In this document: piece by piece, positions 45,109 through 54,012 of the stretch
How the letters are laid out: every line of letters starts with the position of its first letter
How positions within the stretch are numbered: position 1 is the first letter of the stretch
Assembly: GCA_964400285.1 (NCBI GenBank)
Contig: CAYNTK010000006.1
Span: forward strand, 124,001 to 188,000
Origin: FEN-1279 sp964400285
Lineage (GTDB): Bacteria > Bacteroidota > Ignavibacteria > Tepidaquicellales > Tepidaquicellaceae
Length of the DNA stretch: 64,000 nucleotides
Direction of reading: 5' to 3'
Position numbers and translations under genes: made by a program
The notes under the pieces: generated by a model
Told to the model about the DNA's origin: nothing
Databases searched by the model: none
Seen by the model: only the letters and a program-made list of their open reading frames with translations

Positions 45109-45658
45109 TTCAGAAGTAGTTTTAAACGGTCAAACTTTTGCATATACATTTTATGCAATTGCAATAATTTTATTAATGGGTTGGTTTGGATTTAAACTTA
45201 CCAGACCAGGAAAGGTTTCTTCAGTTAGCAACGGTCTTTTCTATTCATTTGTTGGTTTTCTCATAGTGCTTGGAGTTTCACTTCATATTATCACCTATAA
45301 CACTATACCTTGGGTTCCTACAGATTTGAATCGAAAAGATATAAAACCCGATAAAGTGTTTAATATAAATGTGGCAAACCATATGTTTAATTTGCCGTCG
45401 GAAAAATTAGTTGTTAATGTGAACGATAAAGTATTGTTCGATGTAACATCTCAGGACTTGACTTATGGTTTTGGTTTATTTAGAAAGGATAATTCCATGG
45501 TATTCCAAATGCAGGTGGTTCCAGGACACAAAAATGATATTTTGTGGCAATTCGATAAACCCGGTGTTTATACCATCCGTTCAACTGAATATTCAGGACC
45601 TAAAGGAGCTTATATGATTTTAAAAGATGTAGTAGAAGTTGTCGAGAAAAAAAATTAA
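45101..45658 (+). CDS. Cupredoxin-like subunit II of a haem-copper/NOR-type complex, CuA ligands absent
   Basis: 185 aa. Two transmembrane helices (about 15-33 and 46-65) precede a periplasmic cupredoxin domain (residues 85-180) with PSEKLVVNVNDKVLFDVTSQDL, MQVVPGHKNDILWQF and DKPGVYTIRSTEYSGPKGAYM. In normal subunit II this last stretch is CxELCGxGHxxM with an upstream His. Here the His is Y122, the two Cys are S161 and S165, the second His is G169, and only E163 and M172 remain. A CuA centre cannot form. It overlaps the Rrf2 gene by 8 bp and precedes subunit I by 33 bp. Confidence 0.85.
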   Translation: MVDSEVVLNGQTFAYTFYAIAIILLMGWFGFKLTRPGKVSSVSNGLFYSFVGFLIVLGVSLHIITYNTIPWVPTDLNRKDIKPDKVFNINVANHMFNLPSEKLVVNVNDKVLFDVTSQDLTYGFGLFRKDNSMVFQMQVVPGHKNDILWQFDKPGVYTIRSTEYSGPKGAYMILKDVVEVVEKKN

Positions 45659-45691
45659 ATAAAAATTATTATCAAATTTTAATTAATAAAT

Positions 45692-47323
45692 ATGAATTTC
45701 AAGGATACTTTTTTAAATGGAGAACAAGGTTTATTTAAACCTGCTGGTTTAACGCCAATGCAGAAACTGGTGTTAAGATTTGTTGTCGTTGGATTGATTT
45801 ATTACGGTTTTGCAGTAATTGAAGGAATGATAATGCGAATTTACCAGATTGAACCAATCGCATCAATTCCTGATTTTCAGTATTATGCAATACTGACTGC
45901 ACATCCGCTCGTCGGAATTTTCGGTTCGACTTATTCTCTTGTTTTCGGAGCTTTTCTTTTTCTTGTTCCCTTTTTAACAAAAAAACCACTCTGGAGCTTT
46001 AAACTTGCAAACTGGACTTTTCTTTTAATAGCAATTGGCACATTTGTTTTTTGGTTCGCAGGATTTATATCACATTTCGCTCCATTATATACATTATATT
46101 GGCCCCTTCCTGCGGATTTTACACAGTTTAGTCCATTAGGAGGAACATTTTTTGTCCTTGGAATTGCATTGGTTATGGTAGGAACGATATTTTTTGTTAT
46201 TAACATTTTCAAAACAATTACTTATACACCAGAAGGTTGGGAAAAACAACCTGTTGGTGCATTACTTGGTTCTGCACTTGGTTTTAGCGGTTTAAAAAAC
46301 CTTTTTAGAAAAAAGGAAAATAAAAAAGAACACCTTGTTTCCTTACCTGTTGCCGCTATAGCAAGAGGAACGGTTGATACTGCCTTGAACTCTGGTATTA
46401 TTTTATTTACCGGGGTTTTAATTTTAGTTTATATGATTGCACATTTATTTGGAACGGATTTAAAACACACTGCTATAGATGCACTTTTATATAAAAACTG
46501 GTTCTGGTGGGGACTCGATTTAATTGCAGATGGTTTAGTTCTAATTTATGTTGCAGGAACGTGGTATTTGCTTGCAACATTAATTTCCGGAAAAAATTTA
46601 TATATGCAAAATTTTGCTCGTGCAGCTTTATTTGTTGAAATGGTTGTATCTTGGACTGTTTGGTCACATCATTTGTTATCTGACCAGGCACAACCGGGAA
46701 TTTTGAAAATTGTTTCAGGTGAAATGGTTACTGCGTTTGAATTAATTACACAAGGACTTGCATTCTTTATTACACTTGCAACATTGTGGAGTGCTCGCCC
46801 ATTAAAAATGACAAATGAGTTAAAATTTTTACTTGGCGGTTTACTTGGTTTTGCACTGGCAGTTCCCGCGGGTATAATGCAGGCCGATATTGGTTTAAAT
46901 AGAATATTACACAATACACAATGGATAGTAGGACCTCACGTTCACGTTGCAGTTTTAGTTGGTTTAACTATGACGCTTTACTCTGCAGTTTATATTTTAT
47001 TCCCGATAGTAACAAATGGTGCGAAGTTATATAGTCAGAAGCTTGCATCATTTCACTTCTGGGCTCATTTAATCGGAGGTATTGGAATGGGTGCATTTAT
47101 GGGTATGGCAGGTTTAAAAGGTATGTTAAGAAGAGCAATTTATGTTAATGGCGAATTCAATTTATATATGGTTCTCGCTGGTCTTTGTGGTGGATTGTTA
47201 TTGTTAGCTTTCCTTGCATTCTTTATTAATATTGTTATGAGTGTAGGTTTAAAAGGAGTAATAGGGATATTTTCACCCTCGAAACTTAATCCAAAGGAAT
47301 TATTGCCTGTGGAAAACAAGTAA
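45692..47323 (+). CDS. Divergent nitric-oxide-reductase-like haem-copper oxidase subunit I
   Basis: 543 aa with about 12-14 membrane helices. Haem ligands: H71 (LTAHPLVGIFG, helix II) and H416/H418 (GPHVHVAVLVG, helix X). The two adjacent histidines of helix VII are H326-H327 (VWSHHLLSD). In helix VI the usual cNOR block WWxxHLWVEG reads WWGLDLIADG: the third FeB histidine is D276 and the FeB glutamate is D280. There is no GHPxxY/CuB-Tyr block, so it is not an oxygen reductase of A type. I recall that the gNOR subgroup has Asp at this His position. Probable NO reductase in the cytoplasmic membrane. Confidence 0.85.
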   Translation: MNFKDTFLNGEQGLFKPAGLTPMQKLVLRFVVVGLIYYGFAVIEGMIMRIYQIEPIASIPDFQYYAILTAHPLVGIFGSTYSLVFGAFLFLVPFLTKKPLWSFKLANWTFLLIAIGTFVFWFAGFISHFAPLYTLYWPLPADFTQFSPLGGTFFVLGIALVMVGTIFFVINIFKTITYTPEGWEKQPVGALLGSALGFSGLKNLFRKKENKKEHLVSLPVAAIARGTVDTALNSGIILFTGVLILVYMIAHLFGTDLKHTAIDALLYKNWFWWGLDLIADGLVLIYVAGTWYLLATLISGKNLYMQNFARAALFVEMVVSWTVWSHHLLSDQAQPGILKIVSGEMVTAFELITQGLAFFITLATLWSARPLKMTNELKFLLGGLLGFALAVPAGIMQADIGLNRILHNTQWIVGPHVHVAVLVGLTMTLYSAVYILFPIVTNGAKLYSQKLASFHFWAHLIGGIGMGAFMGMAGLKGMLRRAIYVNGEFNLYMVLAGLCGGLLLLAFLAFFINIVMSVGLKGVIGIFSPSKLNPKELLPVENK

Positions 47324-47344
47324 ATTAATTTTTAATTAAAAATT

Positions 47345-47375
47345 AAATGCCCGTTCATAAAGCGGGCATTTTTCT
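47345..47375 (+). terminator. Rho-independent terminator after the NOR-like operon
   Basis: AATGCCCG (47346-47353) pairs with CGGGCATT (47363-47370), then TTTCTTT, just after the subunit I stop. Confidence 0.88.
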
Positions 47376-47456
47376 TTACATTTTGTTTACAAATTCCTAA
47401 CCTTATAATAATGTTACAAAAATATTTTTATTACTATTTAATTTAAAAAACTTTGT

Positions 47457-48152
47457 CTGGAAAAGATTGATACAATTATAATTTCAGATGTTCATCTTGG
47501 TTCGGAAGTAGCTCGTCCTAAACAAATTACCGAAATGCTCTCCCAATATACGTTTAATAGGTTGATACTACTTGGTGATATATTCGATAGTCTTAATTTT
47601 GCCCGTCTAAAAAAAGACCATTGGAATTTATTGTCGATTATAAGAAAATTATCTAATCCTAAAAGAAAAATCGACGTTGTTTGGGTAGAAGGAAATCACG
47701 ATGATGGCTTGGCGGAAATTATGTCACATTTAATCGGTATAGATGTTTATAAAGAGTATATATGGGAATTAAATGGAAATAGGTATCTTGCTATTCACGG
47801 TCATCAATTCGATAGGTTCTTAAACGAAAATGTTATTATTAGCTCTATTGCATCTTTTATTTACGATAGAATTCAAAGATGGGGAAGTGAAAAACAAACA
47901 GTTGCTCGCTATTTGAAGAGCAAAAGCAAAGGTTGGCTTCGGCTTGCTAAAAAAGTTGCTGATGGAGCAGCGGAATATGCAAAACACAAGAAAGCTAACA
48001 TTGTTATTTGTGGACATACTCATCAGCAAAGTAAATATGAATACCCCGATAAGGATATTACATATTATAATTCAGGTTGCTGGACAGATTTACCGTCTTC
48101 ATATATTATTATCAATGAAGATGGTAAGGTGGAGATAAAAAATTTTGATTAA
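47457..48152 (+). CDS. Calcineurin-like metallophosphoesterase (LpxH-like UDP-2,3-diacylglucosamine hydrolase family)
   Basis: About 231 aa. The first ATG in frame (47535) would remove the essential metal block. Reading upstream in the same frame gives LEKIDTIIISDVHLGSE, so the true start must be a non-ATG codon: CTG at 47457 or ATT at 47466 (stop at 47439). Motifs: DVHLGS, LGDIFDS, EGNHDDGL, IHGHQFDRF and CGHTHQQSKYEY with YYNSGCW. The spacing matches LpxH-type hydrolases that cleave UDP-2,3-diacylglucosamine in lipid A synthesis, or related Bacteroidota phosphoesterases. The substrate is not certain. Confidence 0.82.
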   Translation: MEKIDTIIISDVHLGSEVARPKQITEMLSQYTFNRLILLGDIFDSLNFARLKKDHWNLLSIIRKLSNPKRKIDVVWVEGNHDDGLAEIMSHLIGIDVYKEYIWELNGNRYLAIHGHQFDRFLNENVIISSIASFIYDRIQRWGSEKQTVARYLKSKSKGWLRLAKKVADGAAEYAKHKKANIVICGHTHQQSKYEYPDKDITYYNSGCWTDLPSSYIIINEDGKVEIKNFD

Positions 48153-49798
48153 TTGTTAGTTATCTCTTTTATCGGTTTTCCAATACAGCCATTCGGGAAA
48201 TCTATTTTTAGTAATCTCGAAATTGTTGGAGCAATATCAACCATATCAATTGGTTCGGAGGTTTCACCTTTCGGAATTCCGTATCCATACCATATTAGAG
48301 GAACGTGAATATCATAATCATAAGGACTACCATGCTCAGCTCCTTTTACTCTGTCTTCTATCCAATATTTTTTAAAGTTTACAAAAACCTCCCCGCTTCT
48401 TTTTTCATAGTATCCGTTTCGGAAAAAGCTAAATGCATAATCATCGAAATTTCCACTTTTCAAATCTTCGTATGTATAAACATTCTCAACTTCATCTATA
48501 TTTTTACTTATATATTCCACAGTATTTTTTGAAACTTCTAATAAATTCAATCCACTTTCATTTATCAGTTTTCGGTCGAAGTATATTTGTTGATTTAAAA
48601 AATATAATGCAAGATTTTTTTGGTTATAAGTTTTTTCCAGATACTTATTTACAGAATCGAGAATCACTTTTGTAAAAAATGTTCCCGCTGGTATTCCTTT
48701 AGATTTTAGATATTCTGGATTACTACATATACCGTGGTCAGCTGTAAGAAATATTAGATAATTTTCTATACCAATATTTTTATCCAGATATTCTAATAGC
48801 TCTGCAATATCTTTGTCCACTCTTAAATATGAATCTTCGATTTCTATTGAGTTAGGACCAAATTTATGTCCAATATAATCAGTTGCGGAAAAGCTTACAC
48901 TAAGTAAATCTGGATATTCGTCTTTTCCCAAATTTTCATTTTTTAATATCTCTAATGCAAAATCCTTTGTAAAAGAATTCCCAAATGGACAGGTTCTCAA
49001 CAAATTTGGATTATTATATTTCAATTCAGGTAAATTATGTGGAAATATAGGCCTTCCCTCTCCTTTATATGTATCCTCGAACTCATTATCGTCTTCTGTG
49101 CTCTCGGTGTATTCTGATATTGGTAGCATTGTATTCCATACTTTACTTAAATAAAAATCGGGAAGATCTTTATTGTTAAACTCTTCTACCCATTCGGGAA
49201 GCTCATTCATATAATACGAACTTGTTATCCATTTTTTATTTTTTTCATCATACCAATATGCTTTTCCTAAATGCCCCGCAGGGAAAATTGATCCTCTATC
49301 TTTTAATGCTACTCCAATTACTTTGGATTTTGAATTATTCGATAACATCAATTGGTCTGTTATCGTTGAAGTCATCAAACTTGAAGGTGACATTTTCCCT
49401 TCATCAGAAAAGCTACCGACAGTTCTACAAGTATCATCATCTGCACAATACACAAGTTTTCTTTTATCTCGGTCATACCAATCATTTCCTGCAATCCCGT
49501 TTATTGATGGTACAGTGCCTGTATAAATACTTGAATGTCCAACTGCTGTATAATTTGGAAAATGTATATACTTCGCATTCTTACAAAAGAAACCGTTATT
49601 TATTAGCTTTTTAAATCCTGCATCCGAATATTTTTCCCAATATCTTGGAATAAATTCATAAGTCATCTGGTCAACTACAATACCAACTACTAATTTTGGA
49701 ATTCTTTTTGTATTCGATTGTAAATTTGTAAAAAAAATTACAGAAATCAGTAAAATAAATGATACAAAAAGTTTGTATAATAACCTATTTTTTCTCAT
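48149..49798 (-). CDS. pafA: PafA-type alkaline phosphatase / nucleotide-pyrophosphatase family protein
   Basis: 549 aa, exported (signal helix 8-24). KLVVGIVVDQM supplies metal ligand D43, the nucleophile T84 lies in PNYTAVGHSSIYTG, and N105 in GNDWYD. K166 and R168 in GVALKDRGSIF are the phosphate-clamp pair that in PafA makes the enzyme a phosphomonoesterase. Metal ligands continue in ATDYIGHKFGP and TADHGI. So a periplasmic or secreted, calcium- or phosphate-regulated broad phosphatase is expected. The final bases overlap those of the convergent phosphoesterase gene by 4 bp. No PafA-adjacent transport genes. Confidence 0.87.
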   Translation of the reverse strand: MRKNRLLYKLFVSFILLISVIFFTNLQSNTKRIPKLVVGIVVDQMTYEFIPRYWEKYSDAGFKKLINNGFFCKNAKYIHFPNYTAVGHSSIYTGTVPSINGIAGNDWYDRDKRKLVYCADDDTCRTVGSFSDEGKMSPSSLMTSTITDQLMLSNNSKSKVIGVALKDRGSIFPAGHLGKAYWYDEKNKKWITSSYYMNELPEWVEEFNNKDLPDFYLSKVWNTMLPISEYTESTEDDNEFEDTYKGEGRPIFPHNLPELKYNNPNLLRTCPFGNSFTKDFALEILKNENLGKDEYPDLLSVSFSATDYIGHKFGPNSIEIEDSYLRVDKDIAELLEYLDKNIGIENYLIFLTADHGICSNPEYLKSKGIPAGTFFTKVILDSVNKYLEKTYNQKNLALYFLNQQIYFDRKLINESGLNLLEVSKNTVEYISKNIDEVENVYTYEDLKSGNFDDYAFSFFRNGYYEKRSGEVFVNFKKYWIEDRVKGAEHGSPYDYDIHVPLIWYGYGIPKGETSEPIDMVDIAPTISRLLKIDFPNGCIGKPIKEITNN

Positions 49799-50001
49799 AT
49801 AATATATTTTATATAAATTTTATTATTTCTTGTTACCTAATTGTGAAGTTTTTGTTTATTATTTGCAAATTTATATTATACTATTACACTTTGTTACATT
49901 TTGTTACGTTACATTGATTAATCTCGTCTACAAAATATATATTTTTTCAAAAAGTTATTAGCACTAAAAATTTTTTCTTTTGAAATAATAATTTTATAAA
50001 T

Positions 50002-51774
50002 ATGAAATCACCATTTTACAAATCTTTAGTAATTTTAATTTTTCTTGTCTTTTTCTCTGTATTAAGTTTTGCTAATACAGTTTTGTATTTATCCCCTCTA
50101 CCAGATTCAAAATACAATATGGAAAAAACAAATATAATAATAGGATATTCGGAAAAATTGAACAAAAGCATTGTGAATTCGACCTCTATTCTTGTTACAG
50201 GTTCAATAAGTGGAGTCCATAAAGGTAAAATAATTCTTGCAGAAAACGATACAAAAATTTTATTTGTTCCTGATATCCCGTTTGCGCTCGGTGAAAAGGT
50301 TACGGTTTCCGGATTAAAAAATGTAAATGAATTTTCTTTTTTTATCAGGGCAACTAAACCTGCTCTACCAGATAATTATTATAGAGATGTAATCTTAGCA
50401 AACGAATTGAAGAATGCTCCTTTCGTTCGTGACTTTCACGTAAGCCCTGATTCTTTACCTGCTTTTACTATTTATAACTCGGGACAAACCGCAAACGGGT
50501 ATCTTTTTATTTCAAATTTCGGAAATGGCTTTTTAAATAGTATTTTAATGATGCTCGAAAATAGTGGCGCTCCTCATTTTGCAAGAACATTACAATTCAG
50601 AGCTTTCGATTTTAAAAAGCAAAACGAAAATTTATTAACTTATTATTATGAAATTGGTGCAAAATTTTTTGGTTTAAATTCTTCTTATTCGATCGTCGAT
50701 AGCTTCTTCTGTGGAAATGGTTATTCAACCAACTTTCACGAGCTTACCGTTACTCCCGATGGTGGAGCTTATGTTATGAATTATGACCCCCAATACGTAG
50801 ATATGAGTTTAATAGTTCCCGGTGGAAAAACAAACGCTCTTGTTACTGGACTTATTATCCAGAAAATTAACGCTCAAAAAAATGTTGTTTTTCAATGGAG
50901 AAGTTGGGACCATTTTCAAATAACCGATGCTACTCACGAAAACTTAACAGCTTCCAGTATAGATTATGTTCATGGTAATGCTATCGAAGTTGATTTTGAT
51001 AATAATATTATTATCTCCTGCAGACATATGGATGAAATTACAAAAATAAATTCAACTACAGGAAATATTATCTGGAGACTCGGAGGTAAAAATAATCAGT
51101 TCTTTTTTCATAACGATACAATCAGGTTCTCTTACCAGCACTCCAGCAGAAGAGTTCCTAATGGTAATTTAATTTTATTTGATAATGGGAATTATCATAC
51201 ACCTCAATTTTCGCGAGCGATAGAATATGAATTGGACGAAAACGAAAAAACTGCTACTTTAGTATGGGAATACAGACACACACCAACAATTTATTCTTCT
51301 GCTATGGGAAACGTCCAGAGACTAAGTAATGGAAATACTTTAATCGGATGGGGAACAGCTTCAACTACTCTTACAGAAGTAACTCCTAATGGTAATATTG
51401 CTTACGAGCTATCATTGCCCTATGGTCAATATAGTTATAGAGCTTTCAGGTTTGAATGGGGAACAATGACCGGAATTAAAAAGGAAAACACTTTACCTGA
51501 TAAATATATATTGTATCAGAATTATCCAAATCCATTTAATCCTTCTACGATTATAAAATATCAAATTCCAAAAAGTGGTTTTGTTACTTTAAAAATTTTT
51601 GACATTGCTGGGAAAGAAATTGCTACGTTAGTAAATGAATTCAAATCTGCTGGAACTTATGAAAAACAGTTTTCGAGAAACCTGATTAATAGTAATCTTT
51701 CAAGTGGTGTGTATTTTTATAGAATTCAAACAGGAGATTTTTCAGACACAAAAAAATTAATTTTAATAAAATAA
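50002..51774 (+). CDS. Secreted arylsulfotransferase-family (ASST-like) propeller with T9SS sorting domain
   Basis: 590 aa. Signal peptide ending LSFAN, then an Ig-like domain (about 28-115, PLPDSKYNMEKTN). The six-bladed ASST-like propeller follows: NYDPQYVDMS, VFQWRSWDHFQITD, YVHGNAIEVDFDNNIIISCRHMDEITKIN with a candidate catalytic histidine, IIWRLGGKNNQF, YQHSSRRVPNGNLILFDNGN. These are the fingerprints of the arylsulfotransferase family, although many such proteins have no proven sulfotransferase activity. The sorting module with NYPNPFNP ends the protein. Extracellular. Confidence 0.85.
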   Translation: MKSPFYKSLVILIFLVFFSVLSFANTVLYLSPLPDSKYNMEKTNIIIGYSEKLNKSIVNSTSILVTGSISGVHKGKIILAENDTKILFVPDIPFALGEKVTVSGLKNVNEFSFFIRATKPALPDNYYRDVILANELKNAPFVRDFHVSPDSLPAFTIYNSGQTANGYLFISNFGNGFLNSILMMLENSGAPHFARTLQFRAFDFKKQNENLLTYYYEIGAKFFGLNSSYSIVDSFFCGNGYSTNFHELTVTPDGGAYVMNYDPQYVDMSLIVPGGKTNALVTGLIIQKINAQKNVVFQWRSWDHFQITDATHENLTASSIDYVHGNAIEVDFDNNIIISCRHMDEITKINSTTGNIIWRLGGKNNQFFFHNDTIRFSYQHSSRRVPNGNLILFDNGNYHTPQFSRAIEYELDENEKTATLVWEYRHTPTIYSSAMGNVQRLSNGNTLIGWGTASTTLTEVTPNGNIAYELSLPYGQYSYRAFRFEWGTMTGIKKENTLPDKYILYQNYPNPFNPSTIIKYQIPKSGFVTLKIFDIAGKEIATLVNEFKSAGTYEKQFSRNLINSNLSSGVYFYRIQTGDFSDTKKLILIK

Positions 51775-52073
51775 AAATTATTTCTTCTTCTCAAAGCATC
51801 TTTATTTTCTTGGATAATTTTTAAAAAGAAACAAAATACAAAATTCAAGCAGATATGTAAATAAGGGAAGGGGAAATATATAAGATTCTCATAATAATCC
51901 CGTACTTAAACCTTCATTAGTAGCTATTATACTATGTATATTTGCTACCGATGAGGGTTTTTCTTTTGCTGGAAAATAATTAAATTTTTAAGTTCTCACT
52001 TAAAATTTCAAAAATTTCTTCTCTTGATAAAAATAAATAAATGATTTAATATTACAGAAAAAAGGGATGGAAT
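51775..52073. other. 299-bp gene-free stretch with one terminator
   Basis: Holds the hairpin terminator at 51909-51966 and a weak purine-rich stretch before the ATG at 52074. Nothing else is visible. Confidence 0.6.
51909..51966 (+). terminator. Bulged hairpin terminator
   Basis: AACCTTCAT-ta-GTAGC pairs with GCTAC-cg-ATGAGGGTT (one G-U pair and a 2-nt internal loop) and is followed by TTTTTC, 135 bp after the ASST-like gene. Confidence 0.75.
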
Positions 52074-53846
52074 ATGAAAAAAATTATATTCTTTTTATTT
52101 ATGCTTTACCTTTCGACAAACCTTACTTACCCTCAATCTGGTTGGCTAATTCAAAATAGCGGAACTTATGAAAATCTAAATGGAATTTTTTTCCCATATA
52201 ATATTATTGAAAATAGCACTGCAGGGTTTGCAGTTGGTAATGCAGGTGTAGTTTTAAAAACTACTAATTCGGGTGTGAACTGGAATTCAGTTCCTTTTCC
52301 CGTTGGTTCGAATAATTCTGCGGTTACTTTTAAAAATCCGCAATCGGGTTTTGTTGGTAATCAAAACGGAAAAATTTATTTTACTTCTAATTTTGGAATA
52401 AACTGGACGGAGTTATCTACTGGAACTGCTTATGAAGTAACTTCTATTATGTTTACTCCAAGTGGTAATATTGGCTGGCTCGGTAATTATTACGGAAACG
52501 TAATGAAAACAACTGATGATGGTCTTAACTGGACTAATATGATTACTTTACCAGGATATTATACTAAAGTATATTGTATGGATGATTATAGAGTATGGAT
52601 AGTTGATAATTATGGTTATGTTTATAGGTCAACTAATGCAGGAACGAATTTTGCTTCTACAAGACCTGTAACAAGTCCGTTAAGAGATGTTCAATTTATT
52701 ACTTCAACTATCGGATATGCTGTGGGTGATAGTGGAAGAATTCTTAAATCGACAAATGGGGGGGCTTCTTTTTCCATTCTTAATTCCGGAACTACAACTA
52801 AGTTAAATTCTTTAAGAATTTTAGACCCTTTCCATATTTGGGTCGCAGGCAATAATGGTTTGTTGCTTAAAAGCACAGATGGTGGTAATAACTGGATTAA
52901 TTATACATATACTGGTAATAATTTAAATAAAATATTTTTTGTTTCGGGAACAGTATATGGTTACTGTTGTGGTGAATTTGGAACTATCTTGAGAACTATA
53001 GAAGCTCCCGGTTCGGGTGGTATTGGTAATGGCACAAACCTTGTTCCGATTCCGTTAAATACTACCTATACAGACGGACGAACAAATATGCTTTACTATT
53101 CAACCGAATTGTCTTCGTTGATAGGTCTATCCTCTGCGACTATTACTTCTTTGGGCTTTAATATTAGTATAGTTAATTCACTTCCAATTAATGGATTTGA
53201 AATTAAAATGCAAAACACTTCTCTTACAGCTTTAACTGGATATGTTTCAAGTGGCTGGACTACTGTATATAGCGGTGTATGGACTCCTCCTGGAACTGGT
53301 ATTCAATACTTGACTTTACAAACTCCATTTGTTTGGACTGCCCCAATGAATCTATTAGTTTCTGTTTGCTTCGATAATTCTGCTACTTCGTCAAATACTC
53401 TTGTTTTATCTACAACAACAACTAATAACACTGTGATTCATAATGCAACAAATTTATCAGGTTCGCAAAATGGTTGTGTTGATATATTAGGTGGTAATAT
53501 TTTAAAAACACGTCCAAATCTATTTATGCGGTGGTTTCCAATCCCAACAGGTATTCATGGAAGTGTTGGCACTAATATTCCCGACGGATTTAAGTTATAT
53601 CAAAATTTTCCAAATCCATTTAATCCATCTACTAATATAAAATATCAAATTCCTAAAAATAGTTTTGTTACATTAAAAGTCTTTGATATTCTTGGAAGGG
53701 AAATTTCTACTCTTGTTAATGAAAACTTAAATGCTGGTGAATACATTATCTCTTTTTCTGGAGAAAATTTATCAAGTGGTATGTATTTTTATAAAATTTC
53801 ATCTGATGAATTCACGGATGTAAAAAAAATGATACTTTTGAAATAG
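52074..53846 (+). CDS. Secreted YCF48-type propeller with shared beta-sandwich module and T9SS sorting domain
   Basis: 590 aa. Signal peptide to NLTYPQ. Residues 23-310 carry propeller repeats with VLKTTNSGVNW, VMKTTDDGLNW, VYRSTNAGTNF, ILKSTNGGASF, LLKSTDGGNNW and GTILRTIEAPG. Residues about 315-480 hold the beta-sandwich module (beginning IGNGTNLVPIPLN, with DGRTNMLYY and YLTLQTPFVWT) that is also in the M28 peptidase at 24826. The sorting module follows. A purine-rich AGGGATGGAA precedes the ATG. Binding or adhesion role likely. Confidence 0.86.
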   Translation: MKKIIFFLFMLYLSTNLTYPQSGWLIQNSGTYENLNGIFFPYNIIENSTAGFAVGNAGVVLKTTNSGVNWNSVPFPVGSNNSAVTFKNPQSGFVGNQNGKIYFTSNFGINWTELSTGTAYEVTSIMFTPSGNIGWLGNYYGNVMKTTDDGLNWTNMITLPGYYTKVYCMDDYRVWIVDNYGYVYRSTNAGTNFASTRPVTSPLRDVQFITSTIGYAVGDSGRILKSTNGGASFSILNSGTTTKLNSLRILDPFHIWVAGNNGLLLKSTDGGNNWINYTYTGNNLNKIFFVSGTVYGYCCGEFGTILRTIEAPGSGGIGNGTNLVPIPLNTTYTDGRTNMLYYSTELSSLIGLSSATITSLGFNISIVNSLPINGFEIKMQNTSLTALTGYVSSGWTTVYSGVWTPPGTGIQYLTLQTPFVWTAPMNLLVSVCFDNSATSSNTLVLSTTTTNNTVIHNATNLSGSQNGCVDILGGNILKTRPNLFMRWFPIPTGIHGSVGTNIPDGFKLYQNFPNPFNPSTNIKYQIPKNSFVTLKVFDILGREISTLVNENLNAGEYIISFSGENLSSGMYFYKISSDEFTDVKKMILLK

Positions 53847-54012
53847 AAAATTTCTCTATAATTAAATTTAGTAAAATTAAATAATTGGAAAATTGAATTA
53901 ACATTTTATTTGTATTTATGTATATTAATTTTGCTTATTTATACCGAAGTATTCATTTGTTTTTTAAAGTATTAATTAGAATATAATTAAACTAAAAAGA
54001 GGAGTTAAACAA

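Noticed and set aside
45692..47323. Ordinary aa3- or cbb3-type cytochrome oxidase
   Set aside because: Lacks the GHPxxY block and the cbb3 helix VI histidine, and subunit II lacks CuA.
49222..49614. 130-codon plus-strand frame
   Set aside because: Antisense shadow of the PafA-type phosphatase gene.
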